The notes below the pieces were generated by a model. The model did not search any database, was not told the origin of the DNA, and saw only the letters and a list, made by a program, of their open reading frames with translations. Positions 8,525 through 15,829 of a stretch of 64,000 nucleotides of DNA are shown piece by piece (the first letter of the stretch is position 1; each line of letters opens with the position of its first letter). This stretch comes from a virus. Where the stretch lies: IMG/VR virus record IMGVR_UViG_3300047095_000752, positions 62,001 through 126,000 of that record; one strand, 5' to 3'. The translations under genes were made by a program, and so were the position numbers.

Positions 8525-9830
8525 ATTCCTTTATGATGTAAGATTCTACGCTCGCTATAACTTTTACAATTTGATTAATATTATTTTCAATTTCAGGCTT
8601 ATCTATTTTTACTGTTAGTAATTTCTTAATATTATATTTTTCAATAACTGCTTTCACATCATCTTCAGTTTCTTTAATTTGTTTTGCTATGTCGGTTATG
8701 ATGGTTTCAATTGGAGCCTTAAGTCTAAGTTCGGAAATTATAGGTCGTAATTTTTCAATAATATTTACTTCTTTTAATTGCTCTTCATATCTCGCTTTTG
8801 TATACGCGCAGTATTTTTTATATGTTATTTTGTAATGCTCATAGCACTTTAATAACATTTCATCGACTGACGCTATCCTAAAGGCTTTATTTTCATCCAC
8901 TACATACATTGAATATCTTACATTTGATGTCAATGCGAAGTCAATTGATTTTTTCATTTCATTGTATATCTCTTGTGTATTTCTTTGCTTTATAACTTCA
9001 AATTTAATGCTGGTACCATTCTTCTCATTAGATTCGTCAATAAATGCGATGCTATTAGATGTGATCAAATCATTGTATTTTGCAATTCTGTTATAAACAT
9101 TTTCAAAATTAACTCGCGGTGCCCAGCCGTGTATTGTTATAGTTTTGTTAACTTTATCTTCGGTGTATTGACCTTTTACCGATAGGGTTGCTTCACCTTT
9201 AGTGAGTATAGATTTCAATACATCTTTTGATGATAATATATCGCAATTTGGGATATTGGGTTTTATGATTACATTTCTATCGGTTTTTCTCAATAAATAT
9301 AAAAGTCGTTTATATAATGATTCTCTTTTGTATATGGGGAAGTCAGCTTTAACACCAAATCCGATGGATGATAGTTCTTCTGTACCCATTAAACAAAATG
9401 GAAAGAATGTGGGTAAATATTCCGGTTCTTGGAAATCTAATTCATTCAACGTCCAAGTCACATGCTTCACGTATTTCATTGCAGTATTTTCAACAAATGG
9501 GTGTGCTTTTATGGATGTATATCTGTCCGCCGATGGTGGAGTTGGTTCTATACCAATGGTAGAACCCCACTGACCACCACCGATTGCAAACTTATTTCTG
9601 ATAGCCCAAGTAGCAGGACCAATGCTGGGGGCATGTGGGTGGTATTTACCGAGAAGTTCGCCGTTAGCAGTTACGGTCTTAACTTCTGATTTTGAAGCTA
9701 TTGTATGGAGTACTAACAGAAGCCTTCTTTGAACTGGTAAAAGACCGTCAATGATAGACGGTAGCATTTTTTCTTTGTTTACATAATTGCCATAAGTTTT
9801 ATAGCAATCGATTGCGAGTTTGAAGCTCAC
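8502..9830 (-). CDS. 52: Type II topoisomerase, DNA-cleaving subunit (T4 gp52 type)
   Basis: 442 residues, the same length as T4 gp52. Contains DGLLPVQRRLLLV, GKYHPHAPSIG, and the catalytic tyrosine at Y104 in ADRYTS (GyrA/ParC R-Y-T context). C-terminal coiled coil about 350-430. It lacks a GyrA-like beta-pinwheel, so it should relax or decatenate rather than supercoil. Partner of the 608-residue ATPase subunit at 10753-12579. Confidence 0.96.
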   Translation of the reverse strand: MSFKLAIDCYKTYGNYVNKEKMLPSIIDGLLPVQRRLLLVLHTIASKSEVKTVTANGELLGKYHPHAPSIGPATWAIRNKFAIGGGQWGSTIGIEPTPPSADRYTSIKAHPFVENTAMKYVKHVTWTLNELDFQEPEYLPTFFPFCLMGTEELSSIGFGVKADFPIYKRESLYKRLLYLLRKTDRNVIIKPNIPNCDILSSKDVLKSILTKGEATLSVKGQYTEDKVNKTITIHGWAPRVNFENVYNRIAKYNDLITSNSIAFIDESNEKNGTSIKFEVIKQRNTQEIYNEMKKSIDFALTSNVRYSMYVVDENKAFRIASVDEMLLKCYEHYKITYKKYCAYTKARYEEQLKEVNIIEKLRPIISELRLKAPIETIITDIAKQIKETEDDVKAVIEKYNIKKLLTVKIDKPEIENNINQIVKVIASVESYIIKEYENAATK

Positions 9831-9858
9831 TATATTTTCCTTTTTGTGCTAGATGCGA

Positions 9859-10434
9859 TTAGAAAGGAATGTCGTCTACCGGAATCGGCGCGTATTGGTT
9901 TGGGTTATACGCCGGTTGTGGTTGGTTGTTATATTGTGGTGGTGCTTGCTGAGCATATGCTGCCTTTGGCTGGGCTTGTTGATAGCCGCCCTGCTGCTGG
10001 GCTGGGTACTGTGTGTTCCCCGCTCCTGTGGCACCACGGACATCTTCTTGACGAAGAACATCCACCTTATGTGCTTTAACATATGTCTTTTGCTTATTTT
10101 CACCGGATGTCTTATCTACCCAGTTAGACATGTGAAGCGATCCATGAACGATTAGGGGTGAACCCTTACGAACACGTTCGCCAATGAACTGAGCCAGCTT
10201 ATCCCAGATTTCTACATCGTAATAAATAGATGTATCATTCTGAGCCGCCCCTTGTTCCGCTGCACGTTGTTCGGCGGACTTGGGTGGGTTATATGCAAAT
10301 CGGAATCGACATACGGACTTACCGGATTGTGTGGTATTCAGGACAGGATCTGCGACGACCCGACCACTTAGAGAAATAGTATTGATATCAGGTACATTAA
10401 GGGTATTGCCAGTTACAGGTTGATTTGGATTCAT
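9859..10434 (-). CDS. ssb: Single-stranded DNA-binding protein, bacterial OB-fold type
   Basis: 191 residues. OB-fold start NTISLSGRVVADPVL, then SVCRFRFAYN, YYDVEIWDKLAQFIGERVRKGSPLIVHG. Residues about 125-180 are a Gln/Pro/Asn/Tyr-rich flexible linker ending in the acidic tip DDIPF, the bacterial SSB tail that recruits repair proteins. C-rich codon use and GC well above flanking genes suggest high expression. Confidence 0.97.
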   Translation of the reverse strand: MNPNQPVTGNTLNVPDINTISLSGRVVADPVLNTTQSGKSVCRFRFAYNPPKSAEQRAAEQGAAQNDTSIYYDVEIWDKLAQFIGERVRKGSPLIVHGSLHMSNWVDKTSGENKQKTYVKAHKVDVLRQEDVRGATGAGNTQYPAQQQGGYQQAQPKAAYAQQAPPQYNNQPQPAYNPNQYAPIPVDDIPF

Positions 10435-10448
10435 GCTTACAAGTTCCT

Positions 10449-10670
10449 TTAGATTGCTGTTTTATTTTTTGATGATTTGTTTGCACAGGAGCTACAAAAC
10501 CATTTGTAGTCCACATTTTTCCACCCATATCCATTTAATACTTCGACGTGATCTTCGTCATAAATATCTATAAATACAGGTACTTCATTCTTTCGATTTT
10601 TTAGAATTTCTTCACATTGTGAATTTGAAAATAAATTATTCTCACAATAAAACTCTTTCTGGTGAGTCAC
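10449..10670 (-). CDS. Small Cys-containing protein
   Basis: 73 residues. Cysteines at FYCEN, QCEE and WFCSSC may bind zinc. First gene behind the sigma70-like promoter at 10728-10756 and directly upstream of ssb, so probably early expressed. Function unknown. Confidence 0.7.
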   Translation of the reverse strand: MTHQKEFYCENNLFSNSQCEEILKNRKNEVPVFIDIYDEDHVEVLNGYGWKNVDYKWFCSSCANKSSKNKTAI

Positions 10671-10727
10671 TTTCTTCTTCCTTCTGTTAGATTGTTGATT
10701 GATGTTGGGGGTTAGCTAACTGTATAT

Positions 10728-10756
10728 ATGATATCACATGTAGGGTTAGTTGTCAA
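10728..10756 (-). promoter_or_regulatory. Sigma70-type promoter
   Basis: Minus strand TTGACA, 17-bp spacer, TATCAT. It drives the 73-residue gene, ssb and the topoisomerase cleaving subunit. Its -35 box overlaps the last codons of the topoisomerase ATPase gene. Confidence 0.85.
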
Positions 10757-12579
10757 TAAATATACTTGTCGAGTACAAGATCTTTCTTAAGTTTCGGATC
10801 CTTCATAAGATCAAATAACTTTTTACAAATAACGTCATCCCATTCGATTGGGATTAACTTTCGGTGAGCTTCATCTAAAGTTATTTTCTTTAGTTCAGGT
10901 GGGTTAAATTGACCCAATCCTTTGAATCGACGTATTTTATTATTTCCAGCTTCTCTGGCTTTATCCAGTTCAACTTGATTCCATATGGGGACGAATTTAG
11001 CGTTAAGTCCATATCCAAACAATGGAGTTTTACATACATATAGCTTTTTAGCTTGAATTAATTCTGGAGTCAATTTGGCGAATAATGTTATTAGCAGAGC
11101 CGTTATAAATTCCCCCGCCGGGTCAGCATCCGCGCTCAAAATTATTTTAGAATATCTTAATTTATCAATATTACAATGAGGAGTTATACCGCACCCAATT
11201 GCAGTTATAATATCTTTAACTACATCATTTGCCAATACTTCTGATAACCGTTTACGAGTTACATTTACAACCACTCCCCGTAGTGGAAGGATGGCGTGCT
11301 TAGTAGGATCCCGCATTTGAAGAAGACCGCCAATAGCAGATTCTCCTTCACCAATCAGGAGTTCTCCGCCTTCTTTAGTGCAATCTCGTAACTTATTAAA
11401 TCCGGGTATGCTTCGCTTTGATGTGTTGTTTGCATTTTTGTTTATCTTTTTGTTTTGCATTGATGTACGATAATATTCGAATTTTTCTAGAATCTCATTC
11501 AAGTTGGGTAACTTCTTGAAATATGATTCCATTAAAGCTGGGATAGCATCCATAACCAATAGATTTGATTTCGAACTTAATTTTTCTTTAGTCTGGGATT
11601 CAAATTCAACATCGACTACTTGCAGATTAATATAGATGCGTAGCCAATTTAAAGCATCTGATGAATTGAACTCAAATTTATTTTTCTTAGCTAATTTTTG
11701 AAATAAATCTTCAATTATATCTTTAACCTTATTAATATGTGCACCCTGCTCAACCTTTACAAAGTTTACCGTGGTGAACACATCCATCTTTGTATTTTCG
11801 GAATTAAAATCCCATCCAATTTTTACTACACATTTTTCAGAATTTTTATTTTCAGTTGTAAATTCATGCCATTCTTTTACATTCTTGCCTAGATAAGATT
11901 CAATAAGATTCGACTCGGAACCTTTTATAGCTATCTTCTCACCATCTACATTCAATACAATATGGACTTGGTCGAAATTCGCCGCTGTGATTATCAATCG
12001 TTCTTTAACAATTGTAGTATTTATCTTTAGTGTATCAAAATGATTTTTATGTGGCTTTACTGTTATTATTGTTGAAAATGCATTTTGAGATTTCTTTTCC
12101 AGTGTGTGTCTTACTGGTTCTTCTTTATACTTAAATTCATATCGCGCATGTTTTTTATTCTTGAATATATTAATCTTCATATATTCTGATAGGGCATTTA
12201 CGCAAGTTAGACCTACACCATGTAGACCACTCGATACTTTATACGCTGAGTCTTCATCATTCTTTTTATATTTACCAGATGTGAAAATTGAATTGCATAT
12301 TAAGATTGGACGATCTTCGTATAACGGTAACTTATGATCGAACGGTATACCACGACCCGAATCCGCTACAATGAATTCCCCGGAATTATTATCGATTTGA
12401 ACATATATATTTTTAGCAAATCCTGCCGATACTTCATCAATTGCATTATCCAAACATTCTAAAAGTAATTTAGTAGGGTCAGCAGATCCACCAATGTACA
12501 TACCGGGTCGTAGACGTATTTGATCTAATGCCCCGAGTTGCTGAATTTTATCTACACCATAATCGTCTTTTTTTGCCAT
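10753..12579 (-). CDS. 39: Type II topoisomerase, ATPase/TOPRIM subunit (T4 gp39 type)
   Basis: 608 residues. GHKL ATPase motifs: LDNAIDEVSAG, DSGRGIPFD, SGLHGVGLTCVNALSEY. TOPRIM domain from about residue 400: LLIGEGESAIGGLL and LSADADPAGEFI, supplying the catalytic Glu and DxD. Followed by the conserved RRFKGLGQFNPPELKKITL. Acts with the gp52-like subunit to pass DNA duplexes. Separated from that partner by ssb and a small gene. Confidence 0.96.
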   Translation of the reverse strand: MAKKDDYGVDKIQQLGALDQIRLRPGMYIGGSADPTKLLLECLDNAIDEVSAGFAKNIYVQIDNNSGEFIVADSGRGIPFDHKLPLYEDRPILICNSIFTSGKYKKNDEDSAYKVSSGLHGVGLTCVNALSEYMKINIFKNKKHARYEFKYKEEPVRHTLEKKSQNAFSTIITVKPHKNHFDTLKINTTIVKERLIITAANFDQVHIVLNVDGEKIAIKGSESNLIESYLGKNVKEWHEFTTENKNSEKCVVKIGWDFNSENTKMDVFTTVNFVKVEQGAHINKVKDIIEDLFQKLAKKNKFEFNSSDALNWLRIYINLQVVDVEFESQTKEKLSSKSNLLVMDAIPALMESYFKKLPNLNEILEKFEYYRTSMQNKKINKNANNTSKRSIPGFNKLRDCTKEGGELLIGEGESAIGGLLQMRDPTKHAILPLRGVVVNVTRKRLSEVLANDVVKDIITAIGCGITPHCNIDKLRYSKIILSADADPAGEFITALLITLFAKLTPELIQAKKLYVCKTPLFGYGLNAKFVPIWNQVELDKAREAGNNKIRRFKGLGQFNPPELKKITLDEAHRKLIPIEWDDVICKKLFDLMKDPKLKKDLVLDKYIY

Positions 12580-12599
12580 GTTAGTCTTTCTGTTCCTTT

Positions 12600-12641
12600 A
12601 AAAAATCCCAGTCAAGAGTATAATATCTTGACTGGGATTTT
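12600..12641 (-). terminator. Rho-independent terminator
   Basis: Perfect 16-bp stem centred on AATCCCAGTCAAGA, with a T-run following on the minus strand. Ends the gene at 12665-13630. The stem is so symmetrical that it could work on either strand. Confidence 0.92.
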
Positions 12642-12664
12642 AAGTTAATGATGTTATGATTTAA

Positions 12665-13630
12665 TTACAGACCAAGCTCTTCATCACTAAACATATTTCC
12701 GATATCGTCATTATTCATATGATGTACATTTTGAGGTGGTTGATTCTGAGTCACAACATTCTGATATTGAGGTGGCGCTGGGGTGTACTGTGGCTGTTGT
12801 GGAGGCGCGGTCACCGGAGCCACATATTGAGGTTGTGTTACTGGTGGCTGCTGATATTGTGGTGGCGATTGTGGCTGTTGATATTGTGTAGGTTCGGGTT
12901 GGTTATATTGTGGTGGTGCATTATTATATTGAGGTTGATTGTTATATTGTTGGGGTTGCGCTTGATTATTATAAGTCTTCTTATAATTACCTTGCTGATT
13001 ACCACCGGCATTTGGTGGATTTTCTCGAAGTTTATAAATAGCAGAATTAATAACCTTGAACATTGCTTTTTGTAGAAGGATATCATACGGCGCGTCGGTA
13101 CCAACCTTACGCAGAATACCTTCAAATATAGCCAACGAATACACACCACCATACATAGACGAGTTACTTAACATGTACGAACCATTTTTACCATCTTGAC
13201 CCTTAATCCAAACAATAAGCTTATCTGGGTTGGGATCATTCGGTAACAATGAAAATGTAATTATACTAGACTGACGATTAGATCCGGGAGGGGCAGGGTG
13301 CATAATACCCAATGAATTCTTATATTTAGGATCTGTATTTTTGTCTGGATTTTCATATGTACCATTCTTAACCAATGGTAGATGCTTTAGAATATGAATC
13401 ACATTATCATGACTAAGGGTCATACACGCCTTAGCTTCTTCATTATATCGCTTTTCGCCCTTCTGTGGCATCTTACTTACACCAGCTAGGATGGGGGCGA
13501 TATGGAGTTGCAACCGACCATCCATAGCCAATTCGAGTCCGAAGCGAGCTTTCGAACTACAGAATGTATACGGGTATGTATTGGCGCGAGTGCATATATT
13601 GAAGATTTGGTCTGTCACTTCAGAAGACAT
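12665..13630 (-). CDS. Second SSB-like protein with Gln/Pro/Asn-rich tail
   Basis: 321 residues. Residues 1-195 form a globular domain without a motif I can name (ARFGLELAMDGRLQLHIAP; KLIVWIKGQDGKNGSYML). Residues about 205-300 are repetitive Gln/Pro/Asn/Tyr, and the end is acidic (NDDIGNMFSDEELGL), the layout of SSB proteins and T4 gp32. Neighbours are replication genes. Inferred ssDNA-binding or condensate-forming replication protein. Direct proof is absent. Confidence 0.55.
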   Translation of the reverse strand: MSSEVTDQIFNICTRANTYPYTFCSSKARFGLELAMDGRLQLHIAPILAGVSKMPQKGEKRYNEEAKACMTLSHDNVIHILKHLPLVKNGTYENPDKNTDPKYKNSLGIMHPAPPGSNRQSSIITFSLLPNDPNPDKLIVWIKGQDGKNGSYMLSNSSMYGGVYSLAIFEGILRKVGTDAPYDILLQKAMFKVINSAIYKLRENPPNAGGNQQGNYKKTYNNQAQPQQYNNQPQYNNAPPQYNQPEPTQYQQPQSPPQYQQPPVTQPQYVAPVTAPPQQPQYTPAPPQYQNVVTQNQPPQNVHHMNNDDIGNMFSDEELGL

Positions 13631-14380
13631 TTACAACAAGTCCTTTTCGTTAAGGTTATGCTTTGAGGTTTCTTTTTGAATGATTTCCCACTTATAAAAT
13701 GGGTGTATTTCAATATTAGATCCACTATATATATTTTCTTTTATAAGACGTAATATAGTTGGATTTTTATTGTAGTTTCCAATTTTCAGGGACATTGTGT
13801 TATGACTTAATATATCCTTTTTATAGTCTAGTGTGTGGGTGACTTTACTTGCAATTAAATCGTCAAAATCTACCCGATAAAAATTATCAAGTATGTAACT
13901 ATTTAATTCACGTAGGCTAAAGTCGGATATATGACCAGTATTTGATTTAATACTTGAGCATGTGAATACAATTGCAATTTTTTTAATTTCTTCATAAAAG
14001 ATAATATATTTGGAACTTATATAAGGACCGTCTAAAGCGTGATTTAAATTAGAATCCAAGTACTCCGGAAATATATAGTCATTTAATTTTACATAAGATC
14101 CATTCGTTTCAATAATATCTTTAATTATAAAGTGCTTAGATAGACTTACGTCTTTATGGTGGTGGATTGTGGTTCCATTCTTGTTTACACTTTCTTTATA
14201 ATCTAAAATTGAATCTTGAATATAATCATCCATATACGTCAGGTCTCGGCGAGTCATATTTGGAATTTTATTCAGATTTTCTTTTATATTATTGTAATAG
14301 CATAGAAGCAGCTTTAATATCGACTCCGCTCTGATAACGGAGTCGATATTATTATTATACAACAAGTCTGATGTTTTCAT
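13631..14380 (-). CDS. Unknown protein
   Basis: 249 residues, no motif recognised; mixed alpha/beta with a helical start. Its C-terminal codons carry the ribosome site (AAAGGA) for the following SSB-like gene, whose ATG abuts its stop, so the two are coupled. Confidence 0.75.
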   Translation of the reverse strand: MKTSDLLYNNNIDSVIRAESILKLLLCYYNNIKENLNKIPNMTRRDLTYMDDYIQDSILDYKESVNKNGTTIHHHKDVSLSKHFIIKDIIETNGSYVKLNDYIFPEYLDSNLNHALDGPYISSKYIIFYEEIKKIAIVFTCSSIKSNTGHISDFSLRELNSYILDNFYRVDFDDLIASKVTHTLDYKKDILSHNTMSLKIGNYNKNPTILRLIKENIYSGSNIEIHPFYKWEIIQKETSKHNLNEKDLL

Positions 14381-14401
14381 ATAATATAATCCAGCTTTAA
14401 A

Positions 14402-14803
14402 TTATCGGGTGTACTGGTCGAGGACATTCTTGTCCAGATGCGCCACGTTACCCTGCGGCTCCTGTGTGAACTTACCATCAATGAGAGGCGCGGATGGACG
14501 TTCGGACTGTACAGAGTTTGCGGTTCCGATAATAGACTTATACAAAGTCTTTGCGTCATCGGTGGCGTCAATGCTCACTGTGCCGCGAGGGATATTAATA
14601 AACGCGATAGCGGGACTTGATACATTGACATTCTTCAAATAGTTCTGTACTTGTTCGAATCGTTGATCGTTATAGTTTTCTTTGGTGAAAATCAGCCGCT
14701 CGCGACCACGCATCTCAAAACGGATTTCAGCCGAATCAATGATGATTTTGAGAACATCGCCAGCAAATTTAGAGGAGTCGTTTGTAGTTACAACAATTTT
14801 CAT
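14402..14803 (-). CDS. Unknown protein, high-GC codons
   Basis: 133 residues. N-terminal strand MKIVVTTNDSSKFAGDVLKI, a basic RGRERLIF segment and a disordered C-terminus. Codons end in C or G much more than neighbours. Lies between a sigma70-type promoter and an AT-rich block, so likely strongly and early expressed. Not recognised. Confidence 0.75.
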   Translation of the reverse strand: MKIVVTTNDSSKFAGDVLKIIIDSAEIRFEMRGRERLIFTKENYNDQRFEQVQNYLKNVNVSSPAIAFINIPRGTVSIDATDDAKTLYKSIIGTANSVQSERPSAPLIDGKFTQEPQGNVAHLDKNVLDQYTR

Positions 14804-14845
14804 TTTTTCAAATTCCTTCTTGTTTTTGAACTTTGGTGTGATTTA

Positions 14846-14874
14846 AAAAATTCTGCAGCATTAAACTGCAGAAT
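14846..14874 (-). terminator. Rho-independent terminator
   Basis: 9-bp stem ATTCTGCAG / CTGCAGAAT followed by T6 on the minus strand, directly downstream of the sigma70-type promoter at 14878-14906. A transcript starting at that promoter would meet this hairpin at once, so it may act as an attenuator or early stem of the leader. Confidence 0.75.
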
Positions 14875-14877
14875 ATA

Positions 14878-14906
14878 ACTATACCAGATTATTTTTTATA
14901 TGTCAA
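14878..14906 (-). promoter_or_regulatory. Sigma70-type promoter
   Basis: Minus strand TTGACA, 17-bp spacer, TATAGT, immediately after the stop codon of the upstream gene. Would transcribe the gene at 14402-14803. Confidence 0.85.
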
Positions 14907-14907
14907 A

Positions 14908-15423
14908 TTATTCTATAAAGTCTTGTTTCACTTCAATAAATAGTCTTGATATAAATTTTTTATAACTTTCAGCGTCAATGTATTTAATACAATCTATGAG
15001 TAATTTAGGTGCAGATTCTATGTGTAAGAACTGTTCCATCTCTTCGCGAGATATATCTTTATCTATTTTTTTGATCTCGACTAAACTGATCATTTTAATT
15101 TTAATGAATCTTATCGTCTGGATGATGTTTTTAATATATTCATTACGATCATTTATATTATAATTCTCTAATTTCAAATAATTCAAGCTATATGTCTTTG
15201 CAAGTGAATTTAATACTAATGTAAAATAATCGGTATTACTCATATCCAAATGATCTAAATAATACTTGAGCATAGAATCTGAAATTCTTAAATTAAATGA
15301 TCTTAAGAATTCAATTTGATCGTGCTCGAATAATAGATCTTCATTCATTGCAGTCTGTGCGTAGTCCGATTCTTCAGGATCTACAATATGCCCTAAAAAT
15401 CTTTGATCTGTAATACCCATCAT
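14908..15423 (-). CDS. Unknown helical protein
   Basis: 171 residues, mostly alpha-helical, acidic N-terminus, no motif recognised. It is the only gene between the AT-rich element at 15548 and the sigma70-type promoter at 14878, so it is a single-gene transcription unit. Confidence 0.75.
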   Translation of the reverse strand: MMGITDQRFLGHIVDPEESDYAQTAMNEDLLFEHDQIEFLRSFNLRISDSMLKYYLDHLDMSNTDYFTLVLNSLAKTYSLNYLKLENYNINDRNEYIKNIIQTIRFIKIKMISLVEIKKIDKDISREEMEQFLHIESAPKLLIDCIKYIDAESYKKFISRLFIEVKQDFIE

Positions 15424-15547
15424 AATCCTCTTTACTGTTAAAAAATATATAACAAAAAAATCGTAACTTCAATTAATGAATGACTTTATGATATATGAAG
15501 ATCGCATATACTTTAATCTGGGATAAAAATAAACCAGAGTATATACT

Positions 15548-15567
15548 CAATACTTAATATATATAAT
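15548..15567 (-). promoter_or_regulatory. AT-rich phage promoter-like element, site 2
   Basis: Minus-strand ATTATATATATTAAGTATTG, matching the shared 20-bp element at 18 or more positions. Lies in the 150-nt gap upstream of the gene starting at 15423. Confidence 0.6.
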
Positions 15568-15572
15568 CGTAC

Positions 15573-15797
15573 TTATTTTGGAGTTGGTAATGGTTTACCG
15601 GTTATCGATCTTCCCTTTAAAGCTCTCTTATCAATTTCATTTTTAAGGGCTGCAGCGGCAAGTACTCGACGATTTGCATCCACGGTCTTGATCGTCTGTC
15701 CAGCAAAAGGAACTGAGTTCTTTGTAGTTACACTTGCTGCTGGTACATATGGTACTTTCATGTGCTCATCTTCATAGAAAAATTGAGTAGTAAACAT
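15573..15797 (-). CDS. Small basic protein after RNA polymerase beta
   Basis: 74 residues, Ala/Lys-rich (NRRVLAAAALKNEIDKRALKG), Pro-rich end. Lies 33 nt downstream of the beta C-terminal ORF and is probably co-expressed with it. Unknown; could be an RNA polymerase accessory or virion peptide. Confidence 0.65.
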   Translation of the reverse strand: MFTTQFFYEDEHMKVPYVPAASVTTKNSVPFAGQTIKTVDANRRVLAAAALKNEIDKRALKGRSITGKPLPTPK

Positions 15798-15829
15798 TAA
15801 TATAATCCTTTATAGTTTATTTTTAAACA

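Noticed and set aside
12665-13075. CAA/CCA-rich stretch as a possible tandem DNA repeat or recombination site
   Set aside because: It encodes the Gln/Pro/Asn tail of a protein in frame and is not an exact repeat.
12719-13152. Plus- and minus-strand frames in the Gln/Pro-rich region
   Set aside because: Low-complexity repeats in the second SSB-like gene open all frames; composition is Leu/Trp or His/Asn repeats with no start signals.
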